Notes: generated by a model not told the origin, from the sequence alone. 26,720 bases of DNA from SKLM01 sp964390305 (GCA_964390305.1 CAYMHT010000031.1:1-26720), one strand, 5' to 3'. Counted from the stretch's first letter, positions 14,607 to 22,200 are shown. Numbers and translations are program-made.

Positions 14607-15356
14607 ATGGACTTGCAGGACAAAGTTGCTGTCGTCACCGGTGCCTCACGCGGGATCGGTCGGGCCATCGCCCTGGAGTTGGCCCGCCGTGGCGCCAGCG
14701 TCGTCGTAAACTACAACACCAGCGTCGAGGCAGCCGGCGAGGTCGTCGACGCTATCGAAGCCCAGGGCTGTGAGGCTGTCGCCACTCAGGCCGACGTCGG
14801 CGATTTCCATCAGGCTGCCAAACTGATCGACACAGCGGTTGACACTTTCGGGAGGATCGATATACTCGTCAACAACGCTGGCACGACGCGCGATCAGCTT
14901 CTGATGCTCATGAAGGAAGAGGACTGGGACGTGGTGTTGCGTACCAACCTGAAGGGCGTGTTCAACTGCTGCAAGGCGGCTGCCCGCAAGATGATGCGGC
15001 AGCGCGCCGGGCGCATCGTAAACATCAGCTCTGTCTCCGGCATCGCCGGACAGGGGGGCCAGACCAACTACGCCGCCTCCAAGGCCGGCGTCATCGGCTT
15101 CACCAAGAGCCTCGCCAAGGAGTTGGGGCCCCGCAACGTCACTGTGAACGCCATTGCCCCCGGCTTTGTCCTCACCGATCTCACCGCCGATCTTCCCGAG
15201 GATCTCAAGCAGAAGGGGATCGGCGCGACACCTTTGGGGCGCATGGGTCGGCCCGAGGAGATAGCCTACGCTGTGGCCTTCCTCGCTTCTGACCTGGCCT
15301 CTTTCATCACTGGCGAGGTCCTGACCGTCGATGGCGGTCTGGTCATGCAGGGATAG
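14607..15356 (+). CDS. fabG: 3-oxoacyl-[ACP] reductase
   Basis: A 249-aa short-chain dehydrogenase that reduces 3-oxoacyl-ACP with NADPH in fatty-acid elongation. The Rossmann motif TGASRGIG is at 11-18 and NNAG at 89-92. The catalytic tetrad is Asn114, Ser142, Tyr155 and Lys159 (NYAASKAG). FabG-specific segments are TTRDQLLMLMKEEDWD and the ending GEVLTVDGGLVM. I chose the ATG at 14607, with GGAGG at 14597-14601 and 5 nt spacing. The in-frame start at 14568 would add 13 residues not seen in the family. Placement after fabD supports FabG rather than another short-chain dehydrogenase. Confidence 0.95.
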   Translation: MDLQDKVAVVTGASRGIGRAIALELARRGASVVVNYNTSVEAAGEVVDAIEAQGCEAVATQADVGDFHQAAKLIDTAVDTFGRIDILVNNAGTTRDQLLMLMKEEDWDVVLRTNLKGVFNCCKAAARKMMRQRAGRIVNISSVSGIAGQGGQTNYAASKAGVIGFTKSLAKELGPRNVTVNAIAPGFVLTDLTADLPEDLKQKGIGATPLGRMGRPEEIAYAVAFLASDLASFITGEVLTVDGGLVMQG

Positions 15357-15386
15357 CTCTCGGTAACGAAGCAGGAGGGACCATCG

Positions 15387-15728
15387 ATGGACACAGAGGC
15401 GATGGAGACAGAGGGTGATATTGGCAAGATCACCATCGCGCCTCACGTACTGACGACTACGGTTCGCCTCACCGCGCTGGCTGTGCCGGGGGTGGCCCGT
15501 CTGACCGCCCCGCCCGGAGTGGGACGGCTTCTTCAGGGGGAGGGCGTGAAGGTCGAGGTCGCTGATGACAGGGTCTACGTGAAGGTCTTCGTGGTGACCG
15601 ATCCAGGCGTCAATATGCTCAGCGTCGGGCGCAAGGTTCGAGCCGAGGTCACCCGCGCGCTCGAGGATATGGTCGGCGTCGAGGTTGAGGCTGTCGATGT
15701 TCACATTGAGGACGTAGCGTTTGCCTGA
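15387..15728 (+). CDS. Asp23/Gls24 family protein, second paralogue (YqhY-like)
   Basis: A 113-aa Asp23-family protein. It has GKITIAPHVLTTTVRLTALAVPGVARL, then VEVADDRVYVKVFVVTDPGVNMLSVGRKV, and ends VGVEVEAVDVHIEDV, paralleling the first paralogue at 6438. The ATG follows CAGGAGGGA with good spacing, 30 nt after fabG. Its stop overlaps the nusB start by 8 nt. In Bacillus the paralogue YqhY also precedes nusB and has been linked to acetyl-CoA carboxylase control, so position and family point to a YqhY-type role. The function is not proven by sequence. Confidence 0.92.
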   Translation: MDTEAMETEGDIGKITIAPHVLTTTVRLTALAVPGVARLTAPPGVGRLLQGEGVKVEVADDRVYVKVFVVTDPGVNMLSVGRKVRAEVTRALEDMVGVEVEAVDVHIEDVAFA

Positions 15729-16206
15729 CAGATCGTGGGCGATGGACGGGAAACCCCCGGCGCCGAAGGGCCGCCGTCGAGCGCGCATCGCCGCGCTGCA
15801 GGCTCTGTACGAGATTGACTGCGCATCTCACCCTCCTGCCGTAGTGTTGCACCGACGCGTGTCGGAGGACGGGTTGTCCGCCCCCTCTGCCGAGTTTGCT
15901 CGCCATCTCGTCATCGGCGTCCTCGAACATCGCGACGTCCTTGATGACTTCATCCACCGGTACGCGCCTGAATGGCCATTGGAGCAGATGGCTTACATCG
16001 ACCGCAATATCCTCCGCATGGCAGTCTTTGAGTTCGCTATCGACGCAGGTACCCCTGTCAAAGTAGCCATCAACGAGGCGGTCGAGCTTGCCAAGCGGTT
16101 CGGCTCCGATAGCGCGCCACGCTTTGTGAATGGTGTCCTCGGCAGCCTGGTCAAGCAGAGGGACGCCATCGCGGAAGCGGCACGGAACCTCGAGAGGGAA
16201 TCCTAG
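15721..16206 (+). CDS. nusB: Transcription antitermination factor NusB
   Basis: A 161-aa all-helical RNA-binding protein that, with NusE/S10, binds boxA in rRNA transcripts to prevent early termination. The N-terminal arginine-rich RRRARIAALQALYEIDC and the conserved YIDRNILRMAVFEF, PVKVAINEAVELAKRFGS and APRFVNGVLGSLV are diagnostic. The TTG at 15721 overlaps the preceding gene by 8 nt and has GAGG 9 nt upstream; an ATG at 15742 (seven codons later) is an alternative with a poorer upstream site. The stop overlaps the GTG of the tat gene by one base, so translation is probably coupled. Confidence 0.94.
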   Translation: MPDRSWAMDGKPPAPKGRRRARIAALQALYEIDCASHPPAVVLHRRVSEDGLSAPSAEFARHLVIGVLEHRDVLDDFIHRYAPEWPLEQMAYIDRNILRMAVFEFAIDAGTPVKVAINEAVELAKRFGSDSAPRFVNGVLGSLVKQRDAIAEAARNLERES

Positions 16207-16604
16207 TGGATTTTCTGAATGTCGGCCCGTGGGAGCTCGTACTCGTGCTGATCATCACTATCCTGGTGGCCGGCCCAAAGCGCATGGTCGAGATCGCCCG
16301 TACCCTCGGCCGCGTCTCCAGAGAGCTCCGCGACATGTCCCGAGAGTTCACCACCGCTCTCCAGGCCGAGATCGAAGCCGCCGAGGCGGAAGCGGGCGAG
16401 GCCGGCACAGACCTGCGCCAGGTGCGCAAGGAACTCGAGGAGACCCTCTCGGACACGGCCGCGGTCACACGTGCTGTGGCGACCGGAAAAGCGGATTCGT
16501 CGCCGCGGGCTGAGTCCGGTGCTGAAGGACCTGAGCCGGCGCCGCCAACGAGTGAGGGGGAGGGACAGCCACCTCCCGCTGAACCCCGGGCGGAGGACAA
16601 ATGA
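16206..16604 (+). CDS. tatA: Twin-arginine translocase subunit TatA/TatB
   Basis: A 132-aa membrane protein of the TatA/B/E family that forms the Tat pore for folded proteins. It has a short N-terminal outside segment (FLNVGPWEL), one transmembrane helix (LVLVLIITILVAG), a Pro-Lys hinge, and the amphipathic helix KRMVEIARTLGRVSRELRDM. A long acidic, then Pro/Ala/Glu-rich tail follows. The usual 'F-G-P-x-x-L-P' hinge reads AGPKRMVEI, lacking Phe and the Leu-Pro pair. The long tail and helix resemble TatB more than TatA; a single gene may do both jobs. GTG starts inside the nusB stop, and the stop overlaps tatC (ATGA). Confidence 0.85.
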   Translation: MDFLNVGPWELVLVLIITILVAGPKRMVEIARTLGRVSRELRDMSREFTTALQAEIEAAEAEAGEAGTDLRQVRKELEETLSDTAAVTRAVATGKADSSPRAESGAEGPEPAPPTSEGEGQPPPAEPRAEDK

Positions 16605-17299
16605 GCGAAGACGCTCGCATGTCCATCCTGGAACACTTGGCTGAGCTGAGGGATCGGCTGCTGAAGGCCGTTATCGCCCTCGCCGTCGGCGTGGTCCTGG
16701 GAACCTTTCTCACTCCCCGACTCCTGAGGCTATTGGTCGCTCCCCTGGGGGAGCAGGTGCCCCTCGCCATCGCGCCCACCGAGGCGCCCGCGGTTTTCTT
16801 CAAGGTCTCCCTCATCATTGGCCTCGTCGTGGCCATGCCCGTCATCGTTTATCAACTCCTCCGTTTCGTCGCCCCCGGGCTCAAGCCGCAAGAGAGGCGC
16901 TATATCTTCATCGGTGCACCCGTCGCCGCCGTCAGTTTCGCCGCCGGCGTCGTCTTCGCTGCCCTCGTCCTCCTCCCCGCGGCGCTCCCGTTTTTGCGAG
17001 GGTTCCTCGGTGGCATTGTCGAACAGCGTTATTCCATCGATCGCTACATCTCGTTCGTGAGCACGGTCCTCCTCTGGGCAGGCCTGGTGTTCGAGACGCC
17101 GCTGGTGATGTTCTTCCTGGCCAAGCTCGGTGTTGTCACCTCCTCCGGATTCGCCACCGCGCGGCGTGGCGTCATCATCGGCGCCGCTGTCGTGGCCGCG
17201 GTGATCACGCCCACCCACGATCCGGTCAACATGCTTCTCATCATGGTGCCTTTCCTGGTCCTCTATGAGCTTGGCATTCTGCTCGCCCGCCTTGCGTGA
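16601..17299 (+). CDS. tatC: Sec-independent translocase TatC
   Basis: A 232-aa polytopic inner-membrane protein that recognises twin-arginine signal peptides and nucleates the Tat complex. The N-terminal MSILEHLAELRDRLLKA is the TatC signature region, followed by six hydrophobic helices. Also present are the loop FVAPGLKPQERRYI, the cytoplasmic Glu in YISFVSTVLLWAGLVFETPL, and the near-C-terminal ITPTHDPVNMLLIMVPFLVLYELGI. The ATG overlaps the tatA stop by four bases. Length is normal. A small membrane protein follows 33 nt downstream. Confidence 0.96.
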   Translation: MSEDARMSILEHLAELRDRLLKAVIALAVGVVLGTFLTPRLLRLLVAPLGEQVPLAIAPTEAPAVFFKVSLIIGLVVAMPVIVYQLLRFVAPGLKPQERRYIFIGAPVAAVSFAAGVVFAALVLLPAALPFLRGFLGGIVEQRYSIDRYISFVSTVLLWAGLVFETPLVMFFLAKLGVVTSSGFATARRGVIIGAAVVAAVITPTHDPVNMLLIMVPFLVLYELGILLARLA

Positions 17300-17332
17300 T
17301 CGTGCGGACCGGTTCTGGTCGGGAGGTCATCA

Positions 17333-17569
17333 ATGAACCAGCGTTTCCGGGTGACTGCGACCATCGTCTTGTCGCTGGTTACCCTTCTCTTCTCTACCCT
17401 GTGTTCCGCAGCTGGGATCTACGCCATTTCCGATCAAGGGATCACCCTGAACCTCCATCCGGCTGCCGGGTTCCTCATGATCGGTGTTGGAGTTGTGGTG
17501 TGGATCGGGCCCCCACTACTCTGGCTTCTTCCGTGGCGCAGCTCGAGAAGAGACGGGATGCAAGCGTAA
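17333..17569 (+). CDS. Small two-helix membrane protein, unknown function
   Basis: A 78-aa protein with two predicted transmembrane segments (about residues 8-31 and 45-67), a short loop between them (ISDQGITLNLHPA), and an Arg-rich cytoplasmic end (WRSSRRDGMQA). The ATG at 17333 has GGAGG at good spacing (about 17321-17325), and the gene lies 33 nt after tatC, suggesting the same operon. I do not recognise the family. Hydrophobic character and a good ribosome-binding site favour a real gene over a chance frame; a Tat-related role is only suggested by position. Confidence 0.65.
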   Translation: MNQRFRVTATIVLSLVTLLFSTLCSAAGIYAISDQGITLNLHPAAGFLMIGVGVVVWIGPPLLWLLPWRSSRRDGMQA

Positions 17570-17771
17570 TGTGCCGCCCGGCGGCGCCCCGTCGCTCCAG
17601 ATGTGGATCCATCTCTGGGTCATCTGGTGCCCATCCGGGCGGAGTCGCCTGAGCGCACCCTGTGATCCGACCGGCGTGTCTTGGGTGCGCACGTGTGCTG
17701 GACGAAGTTGACGTAACCGTTCACTCGCTTCCGGGGGTGTTCCTTCAGACCCGGGCCGGCGCGAGTTGGCC

Positions 17772-17790
17772 GCCCTGGCAGAACCAGGGC
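17772..17790. repeat. 7-bp GC hairpin before the COG2403-like gene
   Basis: GCCCTGG (17772-17778) and CCAGGGC (17784-17790) around a 5-nt loop, about 40 nt before the next start. It could end the tat operon transcript or lie in the next leader; there is no T-tract. Confidence 0.35.
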
Positions 17791-17829
17791 CTAGGACGCG
17801 ATTAGTTGACTGGAGAGAGGTATCCTGCT

Positions 17830-19146
17830 ATGACCCGACAACGCGTCATCATCATGGGCGCCGCTGGACGTGACTTCCACAACTTCAACGCGTACTTCCG
17901 CGACAACCCCGACTATGAGGTCGTCGCGTTTACCGCTACCCAGATTCCCAATATCGAGGACCGCCGCTACCCACCGGAGCTCGCTGGTGAGCTCTATCCC
18001 GATGGCGTCCCCATCCACCCCGAGGCCGAGCTGACCGATCTGATTCGCCAGCGGGATATCGACCAGGTCGTCTTCGCCTACTCCGACGTCGCCCACGAGT
18101 ACGTCATGCACAAGGGGTCGGAGGTCCTCGCTGCGGGGGCCGACTTCCGTCTGATGGGTGCTGACACCACCATGCTGGAGAGCCGCAAGCCCCTGGTCAG
18201 CGTCTGCGCGGTGCGCACCGGCAGCGGCAAGAGCCAGACCACGCGCCACGTCTGCGACGTCCTCCAGAAGATGGGGAAGCAGGTCGTCGTCATCCGCCAT
18301 CCCATGCCCTATGGCGACTTGGTCGCCCAGGCGGTGCAGCGCTTCGCTAGCTACGAGGACCTCGATCACCACGACTGCACCATCGAGGAGCGTGAGGAGT
18401 ACGAGCCGCACATCGATCGCGGCCTCGTTGTCTACGCCGGCGTGGACTACGAAGCCATCGTCCGCCGGGCCGAAGAGGAGGCCGAGATCATCGTCTGGGA
18501 CGGGGGGAACAATGACCTGCCCTTCTACCGCCCTGATCTCCACGTCGTCCTGGCCGACCCCCTCCGCCCTGACCACGCCCGCCGCTACCATCCCGGCGAG
18601 GCCAATCTCCGGATGGCCGACGTCGTCCTCATCAATAAGGTCGATACCGCCGACCCCGAGGGGATCTCCCGCGTGCGCGAGGATGTCTACGCCGTCAACC
18701 CCGAGGCCGTCGTCGTCGAAGGTGCCTCCCCCATCTTCGTCGAGAACGCCGCGGCCATCCGTGGGAAGCGGGTCCTTGTCATTGAGGACGGGCCGACGCT
18801 CACCCATGGCGGGATGCCCTACGGGGCCGGCGTGGTGGCGGCTCGGCGCTTCGGGGCTGCCGAGTTGGTCGATCCGCGTCCCTACGCAGTGGGCTCCATC
18901 GCCCAGACTTTAGAGGACTATCCTCACATCGGCGCCCTGCTACCCGCCATGGGCTACGGGGCTGAGCAGATCGCTGAGTTGGAGGAGACCATCAACGCCG
19001 TCGACTGCGACCTGGTGCTCACCGCCACGCCCATCGACCTGCGGCGTCTCATCGACGTTCGCCACCCCGTCGATCGGGTTCGCTATGAGCTTCAAGTCAT
19101 CGGCGAGCCCACCCTGAAGGGTATTCTAGCCGAGCACTTCAACTGA
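17830..19146 (+). CDS. Cyclic 2,3-diphosphoglycerate synthetase-like P-loop NTPase (COG2403)
   Basis: A 438-aa cytosolic protein related to archaeal cyclic 2,3-diphosphoglycerate synthetase and predicted GTPases. The first 115 residues form a Rossmann-like domain (RVIIMGAAGRDFHNFN, then VVFAYSDVAHEYVM). Next comes a P-loop, VCAVRTGSGKSQTT (Lys134), followed by WDGGNNDLPF at about 223-232, and VVLINKVDTAD, a GTPase-like NKxD at 269-272. The C-terminal part has VVVEGASPIFV and VIEDGPTLTHGGMPYGAG. I chose the ATG at 17830, with AGAGG 9 nt upstream, over 17806. In bacteria the product is unproven; such genes often sit near carbamate kinase or amino-acid degradation genes, not seen here. It appears transcribed alone. 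Confidence 0.88.
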   Translation: MTRQRVIIMGAAGRDFHNFNAYFRDNPDYEVVAFTATQIPNIEDRRYPPELAGELYPDGVPIHPEAELTDLIRQRDIDQVVFAYSDVAHEYVMHKGSEVLAAGADFRLMGADTTMLESRKPLVSVCAVRTGSGKSQTTRHVCDVLQKMGKQVVVIRHPMPYGDLVAQAVQRFASYEDLDHHDCTIEEREEYEPHIDRGLVVYAGVDYEAIVRRAEEEAEIIVWDGGNNDLPFYRPDLHVVLADPLRPDHARRYHPGEANLRMADVVLINKVDTADPEGISRVREDVYAVNPEAVVVEGASPIFVENAAAIRGKRVLVIEDGPTLTHGGMPYGAGVVAARRFGAAELVDPRPYAVGSIAQTLEDYPHIGALLPAMGYGAEQIAELEETINAVDCDLVLTATPIDLRRLIDVRHPVDRVRYELQVIGEPTLKGILAEHFN

Positions 19147-19217
19147 ATCGGGCTTCAAGCGAAAGAGGGAATAGGTGCGCGGTCCTGCCAACCGCCGGAA
19201 GTCGGGCATTTTCTCTC

Positions 19218-19237
19218 GCTCTGTCGAAAGACAGGGC
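19218..19237 (+). terminator. GAAA-loop hairpin after the COG2403-like gene
   Basis: GCTCTGTC and GACAGGGC pair (8 bp with one G-U) around a GAAA tetraloop, about 70 nt past the stop at 19146. The loop is very stable, but no T-tract follows, so it may protect the 3' end rather than terminate. Confidence 0.35.
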
Positions 19238-19285
19238 TCTGCCTCGCTGTCGTGCCTGGCCCCTTGATTCCCCGTGTGTGACGTG

Positions 19286-19438
19286 TGGTCTCGCGACTCC
19301 CTATGTTGTGCGTGGTCTCGTCACCAGGCACATCCCAGTCGGTGCGAGCTGGAAGCGGTCAGCTGGACGATAATCCTGCTGCGTCCTGTCGTGGTGGCTG
19401 GTCTCCAGACGCCCTGTGTTGTGCGTGGTCTCCCGACC
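19286..19438. repeat. Duplicated 40-bp unit with four TGGTCTC motifs
   Basis: Units at 19286-19325 and 19399-19438 match at 33 of 40 positions. Each contains two TGGTCTC motifs exactly 27 bp apart (19286/19313 and 19399/19426), both followed a few bases later by AC. The second unit ends 37 bp before the chosen start of the hydrolase gene. It may be an operator array or a decayed local duplication. Confidence 0.7.
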
Positions 19439-19475
19439 GCGCACGTGCCCAGGGGAGTATGCTATCGTTGAGCTT

Positions 19476-20222
19476 GTGACGGAACGCCGAACCGCAGCCG
19501 ACACCCCCGTCATCGGCGTCACGGGCTACGCTGACCGTCGGGAATCCCCGCCGCAGACGCCGACCTTCAGTCTGGCCCGGAGCTACGCCTGGGCCGTCCT
19601 ATCCAGCCGAGGGGCTCCGGTCATACTGCCGCCCCATCTGGAGAGACCCGCCTTGCGCGCTGTCTTTGATCGCCTGGACGGCCTGCTCCTCTCCGGTGGC
19701 GGCGACGTCGCCCCGTCCTTCTACGGCGAGGAGGATGGCGGGGCTCTGGGGCGGGTGGACGAGCGACGGGACCGGACCGAGCTTGCGTTAGCGCGTTGGG
19801 CGCTGGCCGGAGAGATGCCGCTGCTCGCCGTCTGCCGGGGCATTCAGATCCTGAACGTCGCGGCCCACGGGACACTCGTTCAGGACATCCTGACGGAGCT
19901 GCCGGATGCTCTCGACCACCGCAGCGTCGAGGGCCGCCCGCCATATGAGATTGCTCACACCGTCAACGTGACGGCTGGTAGCCTCCTCGCTTCCCTCGTC
20001 GGCGCCGGCGCGCTGGACGTCAACAGCGCTCACCATCAGGCGGTCAAGGACGTGGGCACAGACCTGGTCGTCACCGCCCGCGCTCCCGACGGTGTCATCG
20101 AGGGCCTGGAGGCGCCCCACCTACCCTTCTGCCTCGGCGTTCAGTGGCATCCCGAGGCAATGGTCGGTGATTGTCCTGCCATACGTCGTCTCTTCGAGGG
20201 CTTCATCTCGGCAGCGCGCTAG
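19476..20222 (+). CDS. Gamma-glutamyl-gamma-aminobutyrate hydrolase family protein (peptidase C26)
   Basis: A 248-aa class I glutamine-amidotransferase-like hydrolase of the PuuD type, which in the family cleaves gamma-glutamyl amides such as gamma-glutamyl-GABA. Features in order: PVIGVTGYADR at the start, LLLSGGGDVAPSFYGE at about 70-84, the nucleophile Cys120 in LAVCRGIQILN, VNSAHHQAV near 183-190, and the His225/Glu227 pair in GVQWHPE. All catalytic residues are present and length is normal. The GTG at 19476 gives the family N-terminus. Starts further upstream (19416) would run through the repeat region. No strong ribosome-binding site precedes the GTG. The gene converges with the sugar-permease gene 100 bp away. 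Confidence 0.92.
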   Translation: MTERRTAADTPVIGVTGYADRRESPPQTPTFSLARSYAWAVLSSRGAPVILPPHLERPALRAVFDRLDGLLLSGGGDVAPSFYGEEDGGALGRVDERRDRTELALARWALAGEMPLLAVCRGIQILNVAAHGTLVQDILTELPDALDHRSVEGRPPYEIAHTVNVTAGSLLASLVGAGALDVNSAHHQAVKDVGTDLVVTARAPDGVIEGLEAPHLPFCLGVQWHPEAMVGDCPAIRRLFEGFISAAR

Positions 20223-20322
20223 GGGTACGCGAGTCCGATACCAGCTTCATCATCCGTCGGTCCCGACGAAGCCGCGTGGCGTTGATCTACCACCACGGTT
20301 CGCAGGCCGCTCCCTGTGTGAC

Positions 20323-21144
20323 CTAGCCTCGAATCCCCGTGCTCGCGATCCCCTCGATGAACCGCCGCTGCACCAGGAAATAGAGTCCCACGATGGGCAG
20401 AATTGTGATCGTCGCCGCCGCCATGAGAAGCTGCGTGTCCGTCCCCGACTCCCGGGTGAACACGGCCAGCCCTACCTGGATCGGTCGCATCACCTCGCGA
20501 GCCGTCACGATCAGCGGCCACTGGAAAGCGTTCCAACTCCCGATGAACGTGAACAGAGCCACCGACAGAAGCGCTGCCCTCGACAATGGCAGGACGACGC
20601 TCAACAGGAAGCGCAGGTGACCGCATCCGTCCAGCAAAGCAGCGTCGTAGAGATCCGTTGGTATCTGCGCGAAAAACTGTCTCAGCAGGAAGATACTGAA
20701 CACGCTCGCTGTCCACGGCACAATCAGCGCCAGATACGTGTCGTACCATCCCAGGCGCTGGATCGTGATGAAGTTCGGGATCAGCGTGATCGCTCCCGGG
20801 ATCATCATCGTGGCCAGGAAGAGGTTGAAGATTGCGTTCCTCCCCACGAACTCCATGCGGGCAAAGGCGTACGCGGCCAGCGTCGACGTCATCAGCACGC
20901 CAAGGACCGTGAACACTGCCATGATGATGCTGTTGGCGAAATACCTGGCGAACGGCGCCGACTCCCAGGCGGTCACGTAGTTGGAGAACCGCAGCTCCGC
21001 GGGGAGCACCGCCCGGGTCGCCACCTCCCGGTAGCTCTTGAACGACGTGAGGATCATCCACCCGAAGGGAAAGAGCGAGATGACCGCCCCGAGTATCAGG
21101 ATGGCGTGCACCACATACCGAAAGAGGCCCAGTCTCCTACCCAT
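20323..21144 (-). CDS. Carbohydrate ABC transporter permease, MalG-type
   Basis: A 273-aa inner-membrane permease of the CUT1 family with six predicted helices. The N-terminus is FRYVVHAILILGAVISLFPF followed by WMILTSFK, both typical of the MalG/LacG half. The ATPase-contacting EAA loop reads YDAALLDGCGHLRFLLSVVLPLSRAAL. The ending RRFIEGIASTGIRG matches the common 'FvqGltaGAvKG'-style tail of this family. It overlaps the upstream permease gene by 8 nt, so the two halves are cotranslated. It is the last gene of the operon; no ATPase gene follows. The sugar substrate cannot be read from the sequence. Confidence 0.93.
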   Translation of the reverse strand: MGRRLGLFRYVVHAILILGAVISLFPFGWMILTSFKSYREVATRAVLPAELRFSNYVTAWESAPFARYFANSIIMAVFTVLGVLMTSTLAAYAFARMEFVGRNAIFNLFLATMMIPGAITLIPNFITIQRLGWYDTYLALIVPWTASVFSIFLLRQFFAQIPTDLYDAALLDGCGHLRFLLSVVLPLSRAALLSVALFTFIGSWNAFQWPLIVTAREVMRPIQVGLAVFTRESGTDTQLLMAAATITILPIVGLYFLVQRRFIEGIASTGIRG

Positions 21145-22096
21145 AGAACACCCGCCTCTCTCCGATCCGCCGCTGGAGGATCGTCAGCCCGAAGATAATC
21201 CAGAACAGCACGAAGGCCATCGACGCCGCGTAACCGAAGTTGATCCGATTATAGAATTCGTCAAAGATGTAAATCGTCGTCGTGGTTGTCGTCCCCAGCG
21301 GCCCTCCCAGCTTCCCTCCCGACGCCCAGGTCATCACGTAAATACTGCTGAAGGCCTGGAAGGCCCAGATCGTCGACATCACCGCCAGGAAGTAGGTGGT
21401 GGGCGAAAGCAGCGGCAGTGTGATGTGCCAGAACAGGTCGCCGCGGCCTGCGCCATCGATCTTTGCAGCATCGTAGAGCTCCGTGGGGATGTTTCCCAGA
21501 CCGGCCAAGAAGATCACGATGTCGTACCCGACGTAGCGCCAGATGGAGAAGATCATCACCGCCACCAGGGCCAGACTCGGCCCCTGGGCCCACTTCGGGA
21601 CCGTCAGGCCGAACGCCCCACCGATCAGGCGCAGGATCCCTCGCGGCTCGTTCATCCACTTCTGAGGCGGGATGCCCACCGCCTGCAGAATCTGATTCAT
21701 CGGCCCGTGGCCCGGGTTGAAGATCCACAGCCAAACTGCCGCCGCTGCCACGGTAGAGGTGATGTATGGCAGGAAGTAGACCGTCCGGTAGAACGAAAGA
21801 CCCCGGATCTTCTGGTAGAGTAGATACGCGATGATCAGGGCCAAGACGAGCTGGATCGGAATCGTACCCAGCACGTAGAAAACGGTGACCCTCAGTGAGG
21901 CCCAGAAATCTGGGTCCTGAAAGACCCTGGCGTAGTTCTGTAGCCCCAGGAAGCCGACCTTCTTCACTTTCCACTCGTTCAGGCTGATCCAGAAAGCGTA
22001 GGCTACAGGCAGAAGATGAAAGACAAAAAGAACGACGCTCGCGGGAAGAAGGTATACGTAGGCGGTCAGAGTCTCTCGCCAGCGCTTCCGTCTCAT
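21137..22096 (-). CDS. Carbohydrate ABC transporter permease, MalF-type
   Basis: A 319-aa inner-membrane permease that pairs with the MalG-type subunit. It has the family opening YVYLLPASVVLFVFHLLPVAY and WISLNEWK, and a long insert with many hydrophobic helices. The EAA loop is YDAAKIDGAGRGDLFWHITLPLLSP, and the end is AASMAFVLFWIIFGLTILQRR. The ATG has GGAGG about 4 nt upstream. It is separated from the binding-protein gene by about 100 nt containing a strong hairpin, a usual way to make more binding protein than permease. Confidence 0.94.
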   Translation of the reverse strand: MRRKRWRETLTAYVYLLPASVVLFVFHLLPVAYAFWISLNEWKVKKVGFLGLQNYARVFQDPDFWASLRVTVFYVLGTIPIQLVLALIIAYLLYQKIRGLSFYRTVYFLPYITSTVAAAAVWLWIFNPGHGPMNQILQAVGIPPQKWMNEPRGILRLIGGAFGLTVPKWAQGPSLALVAVMIFSIWRYVGYDIVIFLAGLGNIPTELYDAAKIDGAGRGDLFWHITLPLLSPTTYFLAVMSTIWAFQAFSSIYVMTWASGGKLGGPLGTTTTTTIYIFDEFYNRINFGYAASMAFVLFWIIFGLTILQRRIGERRVFYG

Positions 22097-22132
22097 ACAA
22101 CCTCCGATTTCTCACTCGTGTCCGCTAGAGGA

Positions 22133-22157
22133 AGGGGGCTGCCGCGAGCAGCCCCCT
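22133..22157 (-). terminator. Intercistronic hairpin between binding-protein and permease genes
   Basis: AGGGGGCTGC (22133-22142) and GCAGCCCCCT (22148-22157) pair perfectly over 10 bp with a 5-nt loop, between the binding-protein stop (22201) and the permease start (22096). No T-tract follows on the minus strand, so it likely stabilises the upstream message or attenuates partly. Confidence 0.65.
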
Positions 22158-22200
22158 CTCGTCTGCAGCAGATCTAGTTTCTCAGCCGGCGAGCGACTCC

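Larger units (their letters stand above)
19147..19475. other. Non-coding stretch between the COG2403-like and C26 hydrolase genes
   Basis: No credible gene is seen. The first part holds a GNRA-type hairpin (19218-19237) that may end the upstream transcript. The second part (19286-19438) carries two 40-bp imperfect repeats with four TGGTCTC copies. No clear promoter was found for the downstream gene. Confidence 0.5.
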
